From Labilithrix sp. (GTDB lineage Bacteria > Myxococcota_A > Polyangia > Polyangiales > Polyangiaceae), in NCBI GenBank assembly GCA_019637155.1, contig JAHBWE010000024.1, positions 1 through 64,000 on the forward strand: 64,000 nt of DNA. The letters are read 5' to 3'. How positions within the stretch are numbered: position 1 is the first letter of the stretch; each line of letters starts with the position of its first letter. This document shows, piece by piece, positions 24,515 through 35,061 of the stretch. A program made the position numbers and the translations under genes. The notes beneath the pieces were generated by a model. The model searched no databases and was not told the DNA's origin. It worked only from the letters and a program-made list of their open reading frames with translations.

Positions 24515-25645
24515 CTAGCGATACGGGGGCTGGGGGCGCTGTTGGCCCATGCCCATCTTGGCGGAGGCTTGTTCGATCATGCCCTTCAGCTCCTCGGGCT
24601 CGGTCGACTGGCTGATGGCCTGTTCCATCGTGATGAAACGGCGGACGTAGAGGTTCAGGAGGGACTGGTTCAGCGTCAGCATTCCGTACTTCTCTTGGCC
24701 GACCTGCATCGAGCCGTAGATCTGATGGATCTTGTTCTCGCGGATCAGGTTTCGGATCGCGACGTTCGGGACCATGATCTCCATCGCGAGGCAGCGGCCC
24801 GGCGCGCCGGCGCGGGGGAGGAGCTGCTGCGTGATGACGCCCTGGAGCACGAACGAGAGCTTGTTGCGGATCTGGTCCTGCTGGTGCGGCGGGAAGACGT
24901 CGATGATGCGGTTGATGGTGGAGACCGCGGTGTTCGTGTGGAGGGTGGCGAAGACGAGGTGACCCGTCTCGGCGATGGTCAGCGCCGCCTCGATCGTCTC
25001 GAGGTCGCGCATCTCGCCGACGAGCACGACGTCGGGGTCCTGACGGAGGACGTAGCGGAGCGCGCCCTTGAAGGTCGCCGTGTCCTGCCCGATCTCGCGC
25101 TGGTTCACGACCGCGGCCTTGTGCTGGTGCACGTACTCGATCGGGTCCTCGATCGTGAGGATGTGGACGCGCTGCTCGGTGTTGATCTTGTCGATGATCG
25201 ACGCGAGCGTCGTCGACTTGCCGGAGCCGGTCGGGCCCGTGACGAGGACGAGGCCGTTCGGTTTGTTCGCGATCTCGGAGATGACGGGCGGGAGACCGAG
25301 GTCGTCGAAGGAGAGGATCTTGAACGGGATCGTTCGGATCGCGCCGGCGACGTTCGTGCGCTGGAGGAAGATGTTCGCGCGGAAGCGGGAGAGGTTCTTC
25401 ACCCCGAACGCGAGGTCGAGCTCGCTGTCCTTCTCGAACTGGATCTTCTGCTCCTCCGTCATGACCGAGTAGCAGAGCTGCTTCGTGTCCTCCTTCGTCA
25501 GCGGAGGGAGCTTGAGCGGGATGACCTCGCCGTCGATGCGCAAGAGCGGCGGCACGCCCACCGTGATGTGCATGTCGCTCGCCCCCTTCTCGACCATCGC
25601 GCGAAGGAGCTGCTGGAGTCCGACCCGGGGTGCCTCTTGCGTCAT
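24515..25645 (-). CDS. pilT: Type IV pilus retraction ATPase PilT
   Basis: This is a 376-residue hexameric motor. It has the N-terminal MTQEAPRVGLQQLLRAMVEKGASDMHI, Walker A GPTGSGKST (about residue 135), the Asp box (TIEDPIEYVH), Walker B VVLVGEMRDLET, the His box (GHLVFATLHTN) and the PilT-specific AIRNLIRE near residue 290. Length and motifs fit PilT, which drives pilus depolymerisation for twitching or S-motility. It lies 18 bases after the DUF4215/fibro-slime gene, so it is probably transcribed with it. pilB is three genes upstream on the same strand. Confidence 0.96.
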   Translation of the reverse strand: MTQEAPRVGLQQLLRAMVEKGASDMHITVGVPPLLRIDGEVIPLKLPPLTKEDTKQLCYSVMTEEQKIQFEKDSELDLAFGVKNLSRFRANIFLQRTNVAGAIRTIPFKILSFDDLGLPPVISEIANKPNGLVLVTGPTGSGKSTTLASIIDKINTEQRVHILTIEDPIEYVHQHKAAVVNQREIGQDTATFKGALRYVLRQDPDVVLVGEMRDLETIEAALTIAETGHLVFATLHTNTAVSTINRIIDVFPPHQQDQIRNKLSFVLQGVITQQLLPRAGAPGRCLAMEIMVPNVAIRNLIRENKIHQIYGSMQVGQEKYGMLTLNQSLLNLYVRRFITMEQAISQSTEPEELKGMIEQASAKMGMGQQRPQPPYR

Positions 25646-25663
25646 CTCGACACAGGGTAGCAG

Positions 25664-27796
25664 CTACTTGGGGCCGCCGGTGTCGAGCTTGCACGTTGCA
25701 TTGTTGCAAGCCACGCCGCCGACGGGGGCGCCGTCGCACTGCTCCGGCGACTGCACGATGCCGTCGCCGCAACGCGGCTTCGCCCGGCAGTTGGAGCTGC
25801 ACTTGCCGTAGGCGGGGGCGGCCGGCGGCACGTTGGTGTCGTTGTTCGGACCGTCGTCGCAGATCTCGCCGTAGATGGCGTCGATCACGCCGTCACCGCA
25901 GCGCGGGCCCGGACCCGAGCAGTCGACCTTGCACTTGTCGTAGCCGCCGTTGTACGGGCCGTCGTCGCACTTCTCCGGCGGGTCCTGGGTCGTGCCGTCG
26001 CCGCAGAACGGGCCGCGCGACTTGCAGTCCTTCGCGCACTTGCCGTAGCCCGGCGGATCGTTCGTGTCGTTGTTCGCGCCGTCGTCGCAGACCTCGAACT
26101 TGGTCTTCACGCCGTCGCCGCACTTCGGGACGCACACGCTCTTCGCGCGCGCGAAGCCCTTGAACGTCGCGGTGTAGTTCGACTGCGAGCGGTTGCGCTC
26201 CGCTTGGAAGAGGGCGAACTCGTAGACCTTGTCCTTCTCGAGCCCGAGCTTCGCCGCCGTCGCCGGGTTGATCGTGACGGAGCCGTCCTGGGCGGTGTGC
26301 ACGCCGCCGAGGTCGACGACGAGGATGCCGTTCACGTAGACGAAGACGTCGTCGTCGCCGGTGAAGTCGAACTGGGGCGGGCTGTCGATCGCCTCCTGGT
26401 CGTACTTGAACCAGAAGCGCAGCTCGCTCGTGAAGTGGAAGTTGTTGTCGCCGCCGGAGTTGCCGTCCTCGTACTGGTTGCCGAAGCCGAGGCCGTTGAT
26501 CGGGAAGAACGCGTTGCTCGTGAAGCGGTACGTGCCGGCGCTGAGGCGCGTGAGCGGGAGGTTGCGGGGGATCGTGTAGTTTACACGCGTCGTGGTGCCG
26601 TTGCCGGGGAGGTCGCGGTACCACTGGTTGAACGTCGTCGCGCTCGTCACGGTGCAGTCGTTCGTGCCGCTCGTGAAGGGGCAGCCGTAGATCGGCTTGC
26701 CGTCGGTGCCGTCGAGGCGGCCGAGGTTAGTCGCGTTCTGGCCCGTCGCGTCGAGCGCGAAGCCGGCGATGCCCCTCACCGTCGCGCTGTAGGTGTCCAT
26801 GTCGGGGTGGCCGTTCGCGCAGCCGTCGGGCGCGCAGACGCCGTCTTTGTCGCCGCGCGAGAAGTCGCGGTAGATGATCGGGACGTCGATCTCGTTCGGG
26901 AGCGACTCGGGCGCGAGGGTGCACTCGAAGCCGGGCTCCTGCTTGCAGTCCTTCGAGCAGCCGTCGCCGTCCTTCGTGTTGCCGTCGTCGCACTCCTCGC
27001 CGGGGAACACGATGCCGTCGCCGCACGCGCCGGCGCACGCGCCGCCCGCCTTCGGGCAGACCGGCTCCTTCGTGCAGGTCGGCGAGCAGCCGTCGTACGG
27101 GAGCGTGTTGTCGTCGTCGCACTGCTCCGTGCCTTCGATCTGGCCGTCGCCGCACGTCGTCGGCACGCACTTCGCGCCGGGCGTGGGGCACTTGTAGCCG
27201 GGCTCGAGGAGGCACTGGTTCGAGCACCCCGCGCCGTTCGCCCCGTCGTCGCACTCCTCGTCGCCGGCGATGATGCCGTCGCCGCACTTCTCGGCGACGC
27301 ACGCGACGCCCGGGATCGGGCAGGCCCAGCCGGGCTCGAGCTTGCAGTCGGCGGTGCAGCCGTCGCCTCCCACCGTCGTCTTGTCGTCGCACTCCTCGCC
27401 CTCCTTGAGGACGCCGTCGCCGCAGGCCCCGATCTTCGCGCAGGGCTGGCCGGGGATGTTGCAGACGTAGCCGTCCTCCACCTTGCACGACGCGGAGCAG
27501 CCGTCGTCGGGGGTCGGGTTGCCGTCGTCGCACTCGTCGTCGCCGTCGAGGATCGAGTTGCCGCACGCGGGGACGGGCGCGTCGATGATCGGGCCCGAGT
27601 CGGGGATCGGATCGCCGCTCGTGCCGCTCGTCGAGGACGTCGTCGTCCCGGGGTTGAAGCCGCTCGTCCCGAACGGCGCGTCGCTTCCGGCGTCTCCGCC
27701 GTTAAACGTGTTATCACCGGATTCGCTGCCACACGCGCCGGTCGCCGCGACGAAGCCTCCGAGCGAGATCAGTCCAACCGAGAACAAACGACGCAT
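25664..27796 (-). CDS. Surface lipoprotein with DUF4215 repeats and a fibro-slime domain
   Basis: This is a 710-residue protein from ATG at 27796, with AAAGGAG eight bases before it. The signal MRRLFSVGLISLGGFVAATGAC carries a GAC lipobox. Residues about 75-300 contain six Cys-rich DUF4215 repeats (pattern CGDG...GEECDDGN...GDGCS..C). A fibro-slime domain follows at about 305-555, with VPIIYRDF, FWFKYDQEAI, FTGDDDVFVYVNG and LFQAERN motifs. It resembles PA14-like adhesive domains of cell-surface and fruiting-body proteins. More CGDG-type repeats close the protein. It sits between pilB and pilT, so a pilus-linked adhesin is a reasonable guess. Confidence 0.93.
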   Translation of the reverse strand: MRRLFSVGLISLGGFVAATGACGSESGDNTFNGGDAGSDAPFGTSGFNPGTTTSSTSGTSGDPIPDSGPIIDAPVPACGNSILDGDDECDDGNPTPDDGCSASCKVEDGYVCNIPGQPCAKIGACGDGVLKEGEECDDKTTVGGDGCTADCKLEPGWACPIPGVACVAEKCGDGIIAGDEECDDGANGAGCSNQCLLEPGYKCPTPGAKCVPTTCGDGQIEGTEQCDDDNTLPYDGCSPTCTKEPVCPKAGGACAGACGDGIVFPGEECDDGNTKDGDGCSKDCKQEPGFECTLAPESLPNEIDVPIIYRDFSRGDKDGVCAPDGCANGHPDMDTYSATVRGIAGFALDATGQNATNLGRLDGTDGKPIYGCPFTSGTNDCTVTSATTFNQWYRDLPGNGTTTRVNYTIPRNLPLTRLSAGTYRFTSNAFFPINGLGFGNQYEDGNSGGDNNFHFTSELRFWFKYDQEAIDSPPQFDFTGDDDVFVYVNGILVVDLGGVHTAQDGSVTINPATAAKLGLEKDKVYEFALFQAERNRSQSNYTATFKGFARAKSVCVPKCGDGVKTKFEVCDDGANNDTNDPPGYGKCAKDCKSRGPFCGDGTTQDPPEKCDDGPYNGGYDKCKVDCSGPGPRCGDGVIDAIYGEICDDGPNNDTNVPPAAPAYGKCSSNCRAKPRCGDGIVQSPEQCDGAPVGGVACNNATCKLDTGGPK

Positions 27797-27869
27797 CGGG
27801 GCGCTCCTTTCGGGCTCACAATGGTCCTGATCGCGCGCGAGATTGAAAGTCCTCCGAACCAGTAGGGAG

Positions 27870-27892
27870 AAAATGCGTGCGACATGCACGCA
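27870..27892 (-). terminator. Putative intrinsic terminator after the 27924 lipoprotein gene
   Basis: Read on the minus strand, TGCGTGC (27892-27886) pairs with GCACGCA (27880-27874) around ATGTC, and is followed by TTTTC. The stem is seven perfect pairs and the T-run is short, so termination may be partial. It would reduce read-through from pilB and the small lipoprotein into the fibro-slime/pilT pair. Confidence 0.5.
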
Positions 27893-27923
27893 CCCGTGGC
27901 ATGGAGACGCACGCGGCCGGGGC

Positions 27924-28679
27924 TCACGGCGCGGGGGCGAGCGTGGCCGCGCTGAACGCGATGTTGAAGTCCGGCGCCGATGGGGTCTTTTCCGACAGCG
28001 TGTAGTCGACGACGAGCGTGCCTGGCGCCGCCGACGCGAAGCGGATGCGGACCATGTACTTCACGGCCCCCTGCTCCGTGGGGAGCGTCGTCGTGACCGG
28101 CTCGAGGTCCGAGCCCTCGAGGCGGGCCGTGATCGTCGCGCCGGTGAAGTACGTGTTGATGTGGAGCACCAGCGCGCGCGGCTCGGGCGCCGACGCGACG
28201 TCGAGCGAGAGCTTGCTCCCGACGTCCGTCACGTAGACGCCGCCGCGCATGCTCCCCGCCTCGATCGGCGCTCCGTTCGACCACACGAAGGTCCGATCGT
28301 CGTCGGAGTAGTCGGAGTAGCCGCCCGTGCTGCTGCGGATCTCCGAGATGGCGGGGAGGCAGGAGCCGCAACGGTTCGTCGCGCCGTCGTCGGAGTGGTG
28401 CTCGCGCCAATCGACGCTGCCCTCGGCCGTGAGGTCGATCGTCCCGCTGGGGCTCCGCTGCGGCGGCTCGATCGAGAGCGCCGACGTCGACGTCCCGGCC
28501 TCCGCGTCCGCGCCGGCGTCGGGCACCTCGATCGGCGGGGGGACCGCGCCCGACTCTGCGCCTCCGTCCGCCTCGACGGCTCCGGCGTCACCCCCGCCCG
28601 CGGTGAAACCGGAGAGGTCGTGACAGGACGCCCCCGCGAGCAGCGGCGTCAGGAAGAGGAGCAGCCAGGCGCGGCGCAC
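27924..28679 (-). CDS. Lipoprotein of unknown function downstream of pilB
   Basis: This is a 251-residue protein. Signal MRRAWLLLFLTPLLAGASC with lipobox AGASC; lipidation at Cys19 is inferred. An Ala/Gly/Asp/Pro linker (about 25-65) leads to a beta-rich domain of about 180 residues that holds one CGSC pair and several SSTGGYSDYSDDD-like loops. No family was recognised. It begins 25 bases after the pilB stop, close enough for one transcript. A surface or pilus-assembly accessory role is inferred only from this position. Confidence 0.85.
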   Translation of the reverse strand: MRRAWLLLFLTPLLAGASCHDLSGFTAGGGDAGAVEADGGAESGAVPPPIEVPDAGADAEAGTSTSALSIEPPQRSPSGTIDLTAEGSVDWREHHSDDGATNRCGSCLPAISEIRSSTGGYSDYSDDDRTFVWSNGAPIEAGSMRGGVYVTDVGSKLSLDVASAPEPRALVLHINTYFTGATITARLEGSDLEPVTTTLPTEQGAVKYMVRIRFASAAPGTLVVDYTLSEKTPSAPDFNIAFSAATLAPAP

Positions 28680-28703
28680 GTGACGCGTTCGGGGCGCGCC
28701 CGG

Positions 28704-30410
<1,707 letters not shown>

Positions 30411-30463
30411 GCCTGCGTAGGATACACTCCCCGCCGGCAAAAGCGTCAACGCGTCCCACCTCG

Positions 30464-31627
30464 ATGGCCTTCTACGACAAATGGTTCGGCAAAGGGCGCC
30501 TCGCCGAGCAAGCGCGGGCCAGCGAGCTCCGCGGCGATCTGATCAAGGCCGCCGAGCTGTTCGGCAAGGCGGGGAAAGAGGAGGAGGTGGCGCGCGTCAT
30601 GGTCCTCCGCGGCGACGCGGAGCCCGACGCGCGCGCGCGGCTCCAGCTCTTCACCCAGGCGGCGAAGGTCGCGCCCGACGGCACCGACACGAACCGGAGC
30701 GCGCGGCTGAAGCGCGCCGAGCTGCTCCTCGCGCTCGCGGGCGACGCGGCCGTGAGCGCGGTCGCGCGGCACGAGATCGTGGAGGCGGCGCGGGACCTCG
30801 AGGCGATCAACGAGCCGCGCAAGGCCGCCGACGCCTACGCGCGCGCGGGTGACAAAGAAGGTCAGGCCCGCGCGCTCCAGGCCGCGGGCGACGTCGAGGA
30901 GCTCGAGTTCCTCCTCTCGACCGAGCAGTACAAGGAGCGGTCCTCGCGCGCGCGCGACGAGCGGACGAAGGACGTCGACGTCATGATCGGCTGCGGCCGG
31001 CGGCGCGAGGCGCTCGCGGCGCTCGACGAGCTCCTCGCCAAGACGCCCGACGACGCGCCGCTGCGGGAGCGCGCGAACGGCCTCCGCGCGCGCCGCGTGC
31101 TCGCGCCGCTCGTCACGATCGAGGCCGCGGGCGAGCGCTACACGCTCGTCACCGGCGACGAGGTCGTACTCGGGCGGACGGAGGGATCGATCAAGGTGCC
31201 GTCGAACGCGGTGAGCCGGGAGCACGTGCGCATCGCGCGCGAGGGCGACGCGATCATGGTGCGCGATCTCGAGAGCCGCAACGGCACGCAGCTCCGCGGG
31301 ATCAACCTCGCCGGGGCGCTCGCGGTCGGCGAAGGGCTCGAGCTCAAGCTCGGGAAGGAGGTGCCGCTCCGCATCCGGCCGAGCAAGCGGCTCGCGGGGA
31401 CGATCGAGATCGCGGTCGCGGGCGAGACCTACTACGCGTCGCTCGGTCCGACGAAGACGCCGCTCGAAGGCATCGCGTTCGCCGCCGGGGCGGACGGGTG
31501 GCTCGAGCTCGTCGGCAGCGCGTTCGCCGGCGACGTCGAGCTCGTGCCGCGCGCGACGCTGCTCCTCGGCGACGCGCTCTCCACCACCCGCAACGGCGGC
31601 GCCGTGCTCCGCGTGATCAGCACCTGA
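30464..31627 (+). CDS. FHA-domain protein with helical-repeat N-terminus
   Basis: This is a 387-residue soluble protein. Residues about 10-215 are TPR-like helices (ELRGDLIKAAELFGKAGKEEEVARVMVLRGD...). An FHA domain lies at about 220-310, with the phosphothreonine-binding set VLGRTEG, SREH, and ESRNGTQL. The last 75 residues are a second beta-rich module with FHA-like strands but without the binding residues. The stop overlaps the start of the kinase gene (TGATG), so the pair is co-translated; the FHA protein is a likely adaptor or substrate of that kinase. It is divergent from pilB, 53 bases away. Confidence 0.9.
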   Translation: MAFYDKWFGKGRLAEQARASELRGDLIKAAELFGKAGKEEEVARVMVLRGDAEPDARARLQLFTQAAKVAPDGTDTNRSARLKRAELLLALAGDAAVSAVARHEIVEAARDLEAINEPRKAADAYARAGDKEGQARALQAAGDVEELEFLLSTEQYKERSSRARDERTKDVDVMIGCGRRREALAALDELLAKTPDDAPLRERANGLRARRVLAPLVTIEAAGERYTLVTGDEVVLGRTEGSIKVPSNAVSREHVRIAREGDAIMVRDLESRNGTQLRGINLAGALAVGEGLELKLGKEVPLRIRPSKRLAGTIEIAVAGETYYASLGPTKTPLEGIAFAAGADGWLELVGSAFAGDVELVPRATLLLGDALSTTRNGGAVLRVIST

Positions 31628-32871
31628 TGGGTCTCTTCGACTTCTTCCGCAAGAAGCCGCCCGCGGCCGCGGTGCCGGCGCCGGCGCTCGAGGCCGAGGC
31701 GCCGATCGAGCCCGCGCCCCCGCCCGGCATGTCGAAGGAGCTCGCGCGGCTCTTGCGCGTCGGGGAGGCGGCGGGGCCGGGGGAGACCGAGGCGGTCGAC
31801 ACGTTCGAGCGCATGCGCGGCACGATGGAGGAGGCGCGCGCGGTGGAGGAGCTCTCGCGCGTCGCGCAGATGCGAAAGCTCCCCGATCGGCTCCTCCTCA
31901 CGCTCGGCGCGACGCTGCTCGATCGCGGCGAGGCCGAGGGCGCGCAGCGGGTGCTCTCCGCCGCGTCGTCGTCGCCCGCGCTCGTGCTCCTCGCCGATCT
32001 CGCGGAGCGCAAGAACGACCTCGCGACCGCGCTCGCGCTGGTGGAGCGCGTGCTGCTCCGCGATCTCGATCACCCCGGCGCGCGGGAGCGTCATCGGCGG
32101 TGGCGCGCGTCGCTCGGCTTCGACCTCCAGCACAAGCCGATCGCCGCGGGCGCGACCGTCGTCGCGCGCGAGGCGGACGCGCCGTTCGATCTCCTGCGCG
32201 AGGTCGGGCGCGGCGGCGCGGCGGCGGTGTACGAGGCGGTCGACCGCGAGCTCGGTCGTCACGTCGCGCTGAAGGTCTACCACCAGCCGGAGCGCGACAA
32301 GACGCAGCTCGCGCACGAGGCGCGGGTCGCGGTGATGCTCGAGGGCCCCGCCATCGTGCGCGTCTTCGACGTCGATCCCGATCACGGTTGGATCGCGCTC
32401 GAGTGGGCGCCCGCGGGCGCGCTGCGCGATCCGATCCGGGGCAAGGACGCGGGGCGCCTCCTCCCGATGGATCGCTGGGCGCTGCCGCTCGCGACCGCGC
32501 TCGCGCGCGTGCACGCCGCGGGCTGGGTGCACCACGACGTGAAGCCCGCGAACGTGATCCTCTCGCGCACGAACGCCGCGATCCTCACCGACTTCGGGTC
32601 CGCGCGGCGCATCGGCGAGCCGCCGCCGCCCGGCTCGTTCGGGTTCATCTCGCCCGAACGGATGAAAGGACGGCCGAGCGATCCGCGCGACGACGTCTAC
32701 GGCTACGGCCGCGTGCTCGAGGAGGCGCTCGCCGTGATCGGGCAGGAGCACGCGCCCGCGATCGCGCCGTACCGCATGCTCGCGGCGGCGTGCACCGGGC
32801 CCGACGAGGGCCGGCCCGCCGACGGGCGCTCGATCCTCACGCGGCTCAAGGTCGAGCTGAACCTCGGGTGA
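31627..32871 (+). CDS. Ser/Thr protein kinase with TPR-like N-terminus
   Basis: This is a 414-residue protein. A Pro/Ala linker and TPR-like helices take up residues 1-170. The kinase domain is compact: VGRGGAAAVY loop, ALKVY lysine, HHDVKPANVIL (His-His-Asp in place of His-Arg-Asp), TDFGSA (DFG) and SFGFISPERM. All catalytic residues are present, though the Arg of the HRD is replaced, which hints at activation-loop-independent regulation. No transmembrane helix was seen. It is coupled to the FHA protein gene by a one-base overlap. Confidence 0.9.
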   Translation: MGLFDFFRKKPPAAAVPAPALEAEAPIEPAPPPGMSKELARLLRVGEAAGPGETEAVDTFERMRGTMEEARAVEELSRVAQMRKLPDRLLLTLGATLLDRGEAEGAQRVLSAASSSPALVLLADLAERKNDLATALALVERVLLRDLDHPGARERHRRWRASLGFDLQHKPIAAGATVVAREADAPFDLLREVGRGGAAAVYEAVDRELGRHVALKVYHQPERDKTQLAHEARVAVMLEGPAIVRVFDVDPDHGWIALEWAPAGALRDPIRGKDAGRLLPMDRWALPLATALARVHAAGWVHHDVKPANVILSRTNAAILTDFGSARRIGEPPPPGSFGFISPERMKGRPSDPRDDVYGYGRVLEEALAVIGQEHAPAIAPYRMLAAACTGPDEGRPADGRSILTRLKVELNLG

Positions 32872-32881
32872 GCTTCGGCGC

Positions 32882-34090
32882 TCAGTGCTTCGCGGTCACG
32901 TGCGCGTGGAGCGTCGTCATGTCGAGGACGCGGCCCTCGCGGAAGTAGGGCTCGAGCTTCGGGTCGGCCTTCGATCCTTCGACGACGAGGCGCTCGACGT
33001 CGGCCGCGGTGTACGTGACGTCCTTGTCCTTCAGGTACTGGATGACGCGCGACGCGGCCGCGGCGACGAGCGGGCCCGAGAACGACGTGCCGGCCTGAAC
33101 GCTGTAGCGCCCGGTCGCGTAGTCGCCGCCGCTCGAGATGACCTTCCCCGGCGCGCCGATGTCGACGTAGCGCGGGCCGTAGTTCGAGAACTGCGCGAAG
33201 AACGCGCCGTCGTCGTCGACGGCGCCGACCGCGATCACGCCCGGGATCGCGGAGTAGCGCGTCGGGTAGAGCGCCTTGTCGTCCACGTTCGTCTTCGTGT
33301 TGCCCGCCGCCATGACGACGACGATGCCCTTCGCGGTCGCCTCTTCGAGGAGCGCCTCGAAGGCGGGCACCTCCCTCTCGCCGGGCGCGGGGCCGAGCGG
33401 CCAGCTCATCGAGATCACGTCCGGCTTCTGGCCGACCGCCCACGCGAGCGCCTTCAGGTTGTCGTTGCTCGCGTCGCGGCCGACGCCGAGGATCTTCGCG
33501 CTCGGGTTCACGCCGACGATCCCCCTCCCCGGCTCGCCGCGTCCCGCGATGACGCCGGAGATGATCGTCCCGTGGTTGATCGCGCCGAGCTGCGCCGCGG
33601 GCGGCGACGGCGGCGGGCTCACGTTCGTGCACGCCGCGTCGCCGGCGTCGTACGTCGCGCACTGCGGCTTCGCGAAGTTGTAGGTGAGCGCGAACGCGCC
33701 GCTCAGATCGGGGTGCTCCGTGTTGAACGCGCCGTCGAGGACCGCGACCGTCACCGGCACCGCGTCGAGCTTCTTCCACGCGTTCGCGGAGGCCCAGTGG
33801 TTGATCCCGCCGAGCTGCGTCGGACACTCGACCGTCTCGTACGCGTGGCCCGTCGCGAGCTTCGGCGCGGTCGCGCACGCCGCGGGCGCGACGGCGGCGG
33901 CCTCCTCGGCCGGCGCGGCCGGCGTTCCCGGCGCGGTCTCCTCTCCGGTCGTCGTGTCGTCGTTCGTCGCGGGCCTGGTCGGTTCGCCGGCCGGCGCGAT
34001 CGTGTCGGCGGGCGCGGCGTCGACCGAGCAAGCGGCGAGGACGAGGGCGAAGAGGGGGGAGCGGACGATCAGCGACGTGCGGTTCGGCAT
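32882..34090 (-). CDS. Secreted subtilisin-like (S8) serine protease lipoprotein
   Basis: This is a 402-residue protein. The signal MPNRTSLIVRSPLFALVLAAC has an LAAC lipobox. A low-complexity Thr/Ala/Pro linker (25-75) precedes the peptidase. The catalytic triad is complete: Asp119 in VAVLDGAFN, His173 in INHGTIISGV and Ser336 in GTSFSGP; the oxyanion Asn264 is in MAAGN. There is no propeptide of the usual I9 type and no C-terminal extension. It likely acts at the cell surface or in the periplasm. It is divergent from the lipoprotein at 34295. Confidence 0.94.
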   Translation of the reverse strand: MPNRTSLIVRSPLFALVLAACSVDAAPADTIAPAGEPTRPATNDDTTTGEETAPGTPAAPAEEAAAVAPAACATAPKLATGHAYETVECPTQLGGINHWASANAWKKLDAVPVTVAVLDGAFNTEHPDLSGAFALTYNFAKPQCATYDAGDAACTNVSPPPSPPAAQLGAINHGTIISGVIAGRGEPGRGIVGVNPSAKILGVGRDASNDNLKALAWAVGQKPDVISMSWPLGPAPGEREVPAFEALLEEATAKGIVVVMAAGNTKTNVDDKALYPTRYSAIPGVIAVGAVDDDGAFFAQFSNYGPRYVDIGAPGKVISSGGDYATGRYSVQAGTSFSGPLVAAAASRVIQYLKDKDVTYTAADVERLVVEGSKADPKLEPYFREGRVLDMTTLHAHVTAKH

Positions 34091-34161
34091 GTCCTCTCGA
34101 CGAGCAGCCGGCGTGCCGTCGCGTCCGCGCGCCTCTCTCCTCATGGAGCGGCGGCGCCGCC

Positions 34162-34196
34162 GTCCAACTTTCGAGACGACGTCCAAAGGCTTGGAC
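34162..34196. promoter_or_regulatory. Dyad GTCCAA-N4-TTGGAC with an extra half-site
   Basis: A perfect inverted repeat GTCCAAAGGCTTGGAC lies at 34181-34196, and another GTCCAA half-site lies at 34162-34167. They are about 70-100 bases upstream of the expected start of transcription from the sigma-54-like promoter at 34239-34254, the usual position for an enhancer-binding protein site. They could also serve the divergent protease gene. Confidence 0.45.
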
Positions 34197-34238
34197 GAAA
34201 TGAGAGAAAAACGGCCGATTTTTCGCGAATTTTCATGG

Positions 34239-34254
34239 TGGCACACGGGCTGCT
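34239..34254 (+). promoter_or_regulatory. Putative sigma-54 (-24/-12) promoter
   Basis: TGGCACACGGGCTGCT matches the sigma-54 consensus TGGCACR-N4-TTGCW at all but one of the defining positions. The invariant GG (34240-34241) and GC (34252-34253) are exactly ten bases apart. A transcript would start near 34265, leaving room for the AAGGAG at 34280-34285 and the lipoprotein ATG at 34295. The window also encodes a sigma-54 activator at 35820. Confidence 0.5.
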
Positions 34255-34294
34255 CCAGGGACGGGACACACCCTCTCCCAAGGAGAACTTGCCC

Positions 34295-34927
34295 ATGTCC
34301 CTCGTCCGCACCGGCTCTGTCGTCTTCGTCGTCGCGACCTCGCTTCTCGGTATCGCTTGTGGCGCTTCCTCCTCGTCGGCCCCGAGCGGAGACGACGACA
34401 TGACGTTCGAAGAGATGGGCGAGACGTCGTCCGCGCTCGTCCTCTCGAAGGTCGAGAACGCGGCGTCGCTCGAGCTGACGAGCGACGACGGCGCGTGCGC
34501 GTCGATCCGCGAGCTCTTCGAGCCGAAGCTCGAGGAGATCAAGTCGCTCTGCGGGGACAAGCAGATCCCGGTGCCGGTCGCGCACGAGAACGAGGGCTGC
34601 GAGGCCGGCAGCGTCACGAAGATCACGCTCGAGTGCCGCGCGGTGAACCTGCCGCCGATCCCGAAGGAGGGCTGCCGCGACATCGAGGTGAAGGACGACG
34701 GCGCGATCCCGGAGGGCGCGGAGCTCGAGGCCCCGCTCGTCTGCCCGCGCCTCGGCGGCGCTCCTCCCGCGCTCGAAGACGGCGCGCTCCCCGAGCCCCC
34801 CGCGCCGCCGAAGAACACCACCGGCGAGCGCCCCGCTCCCCCCGCTCCCAACGGCGCCACCCCCGCGAAGCCCCCCGTCCCGCCCAAGGGAATCCGCTGC
34901 TGCGCCCCTCCCCCTCCGAAGAGCTGA
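34295..34927 (+). CDS. Cys-containing lipoprotein, hypothetical
   Basis: This is a 210-residue protein with an ideal ribosome site (AAGGAG, seven bases spacing). The signal MSLVRTGSVVFVVATSLLGIAC has an LGIAC lipobox at Cys22. A short Ser/Asp linker is followed by a domain of about 120 residues with six scattered cysteines (CASI, LCGD, GCEAG, LECR, GCRD, LVCP). A Pro-rich tail ends in RCCAPPPPKS. No family was recognised. Paired Cys suggest disulphide-stabilised extracytoplasmic folding. Expression from a sigma-54 promoter is inferred from the upstream site. Confidence 0.88.
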   Translation: MSLVRTGSVVFVVATSLLGIACGASSSSAPSGDDDMTFEEMGETSSALVLSKVENAASLELTSDDGACASIRELFEPKLEEIKSLCGDKQIPVPVAHENEGCEAGSVTKITLECRAVNLPPIPKEGCRDIEVKDDGAIPEGAELEAPLVCPRLGGAPPALEDGALPEPPAPPKNTTGERPAPPAPNGATPAKPPVPPKGIRCCAPPPPKS

Positions 34928-34962
34928 AGACAAGCCGGGGCCCCAGAAGCGGCCGCGCAAGC

Positions 34963-35033
34963 GGTCGCGAAGCGACCCTCGCGCAAAGCGCGAGGGCCGT
35001 GTCTGGGGTGGGGTGTCGGGGCGAAGCCCCGAC
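34963..35033. terminator. Three consecutive short-loop hairpins between two lipoprotein genes
   Basis: Three perfect stem-loops follow one another: GGTCGC/GCGACC with loop GAA (34963-34977), CCCTCGCGC/GCGCGAGGG with loop AAA (34976-34996) and GTCGGGGC/GCCCCGAC with loop GAA (35015-35033). All have three-base A-rich loops. No T-run follows, so they are better read as Rho-linked terminator, RNA-stabilising or REP-like structures than as classic intrinsic terminators. The sequence TTGAAA at 35035-35040, just after them, could be a -35 box for the next gene. Confidence 0.55.
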
Positions 35034-35061
35034 GTTGAAAAGAACCTGTATTCTGGCGCGC

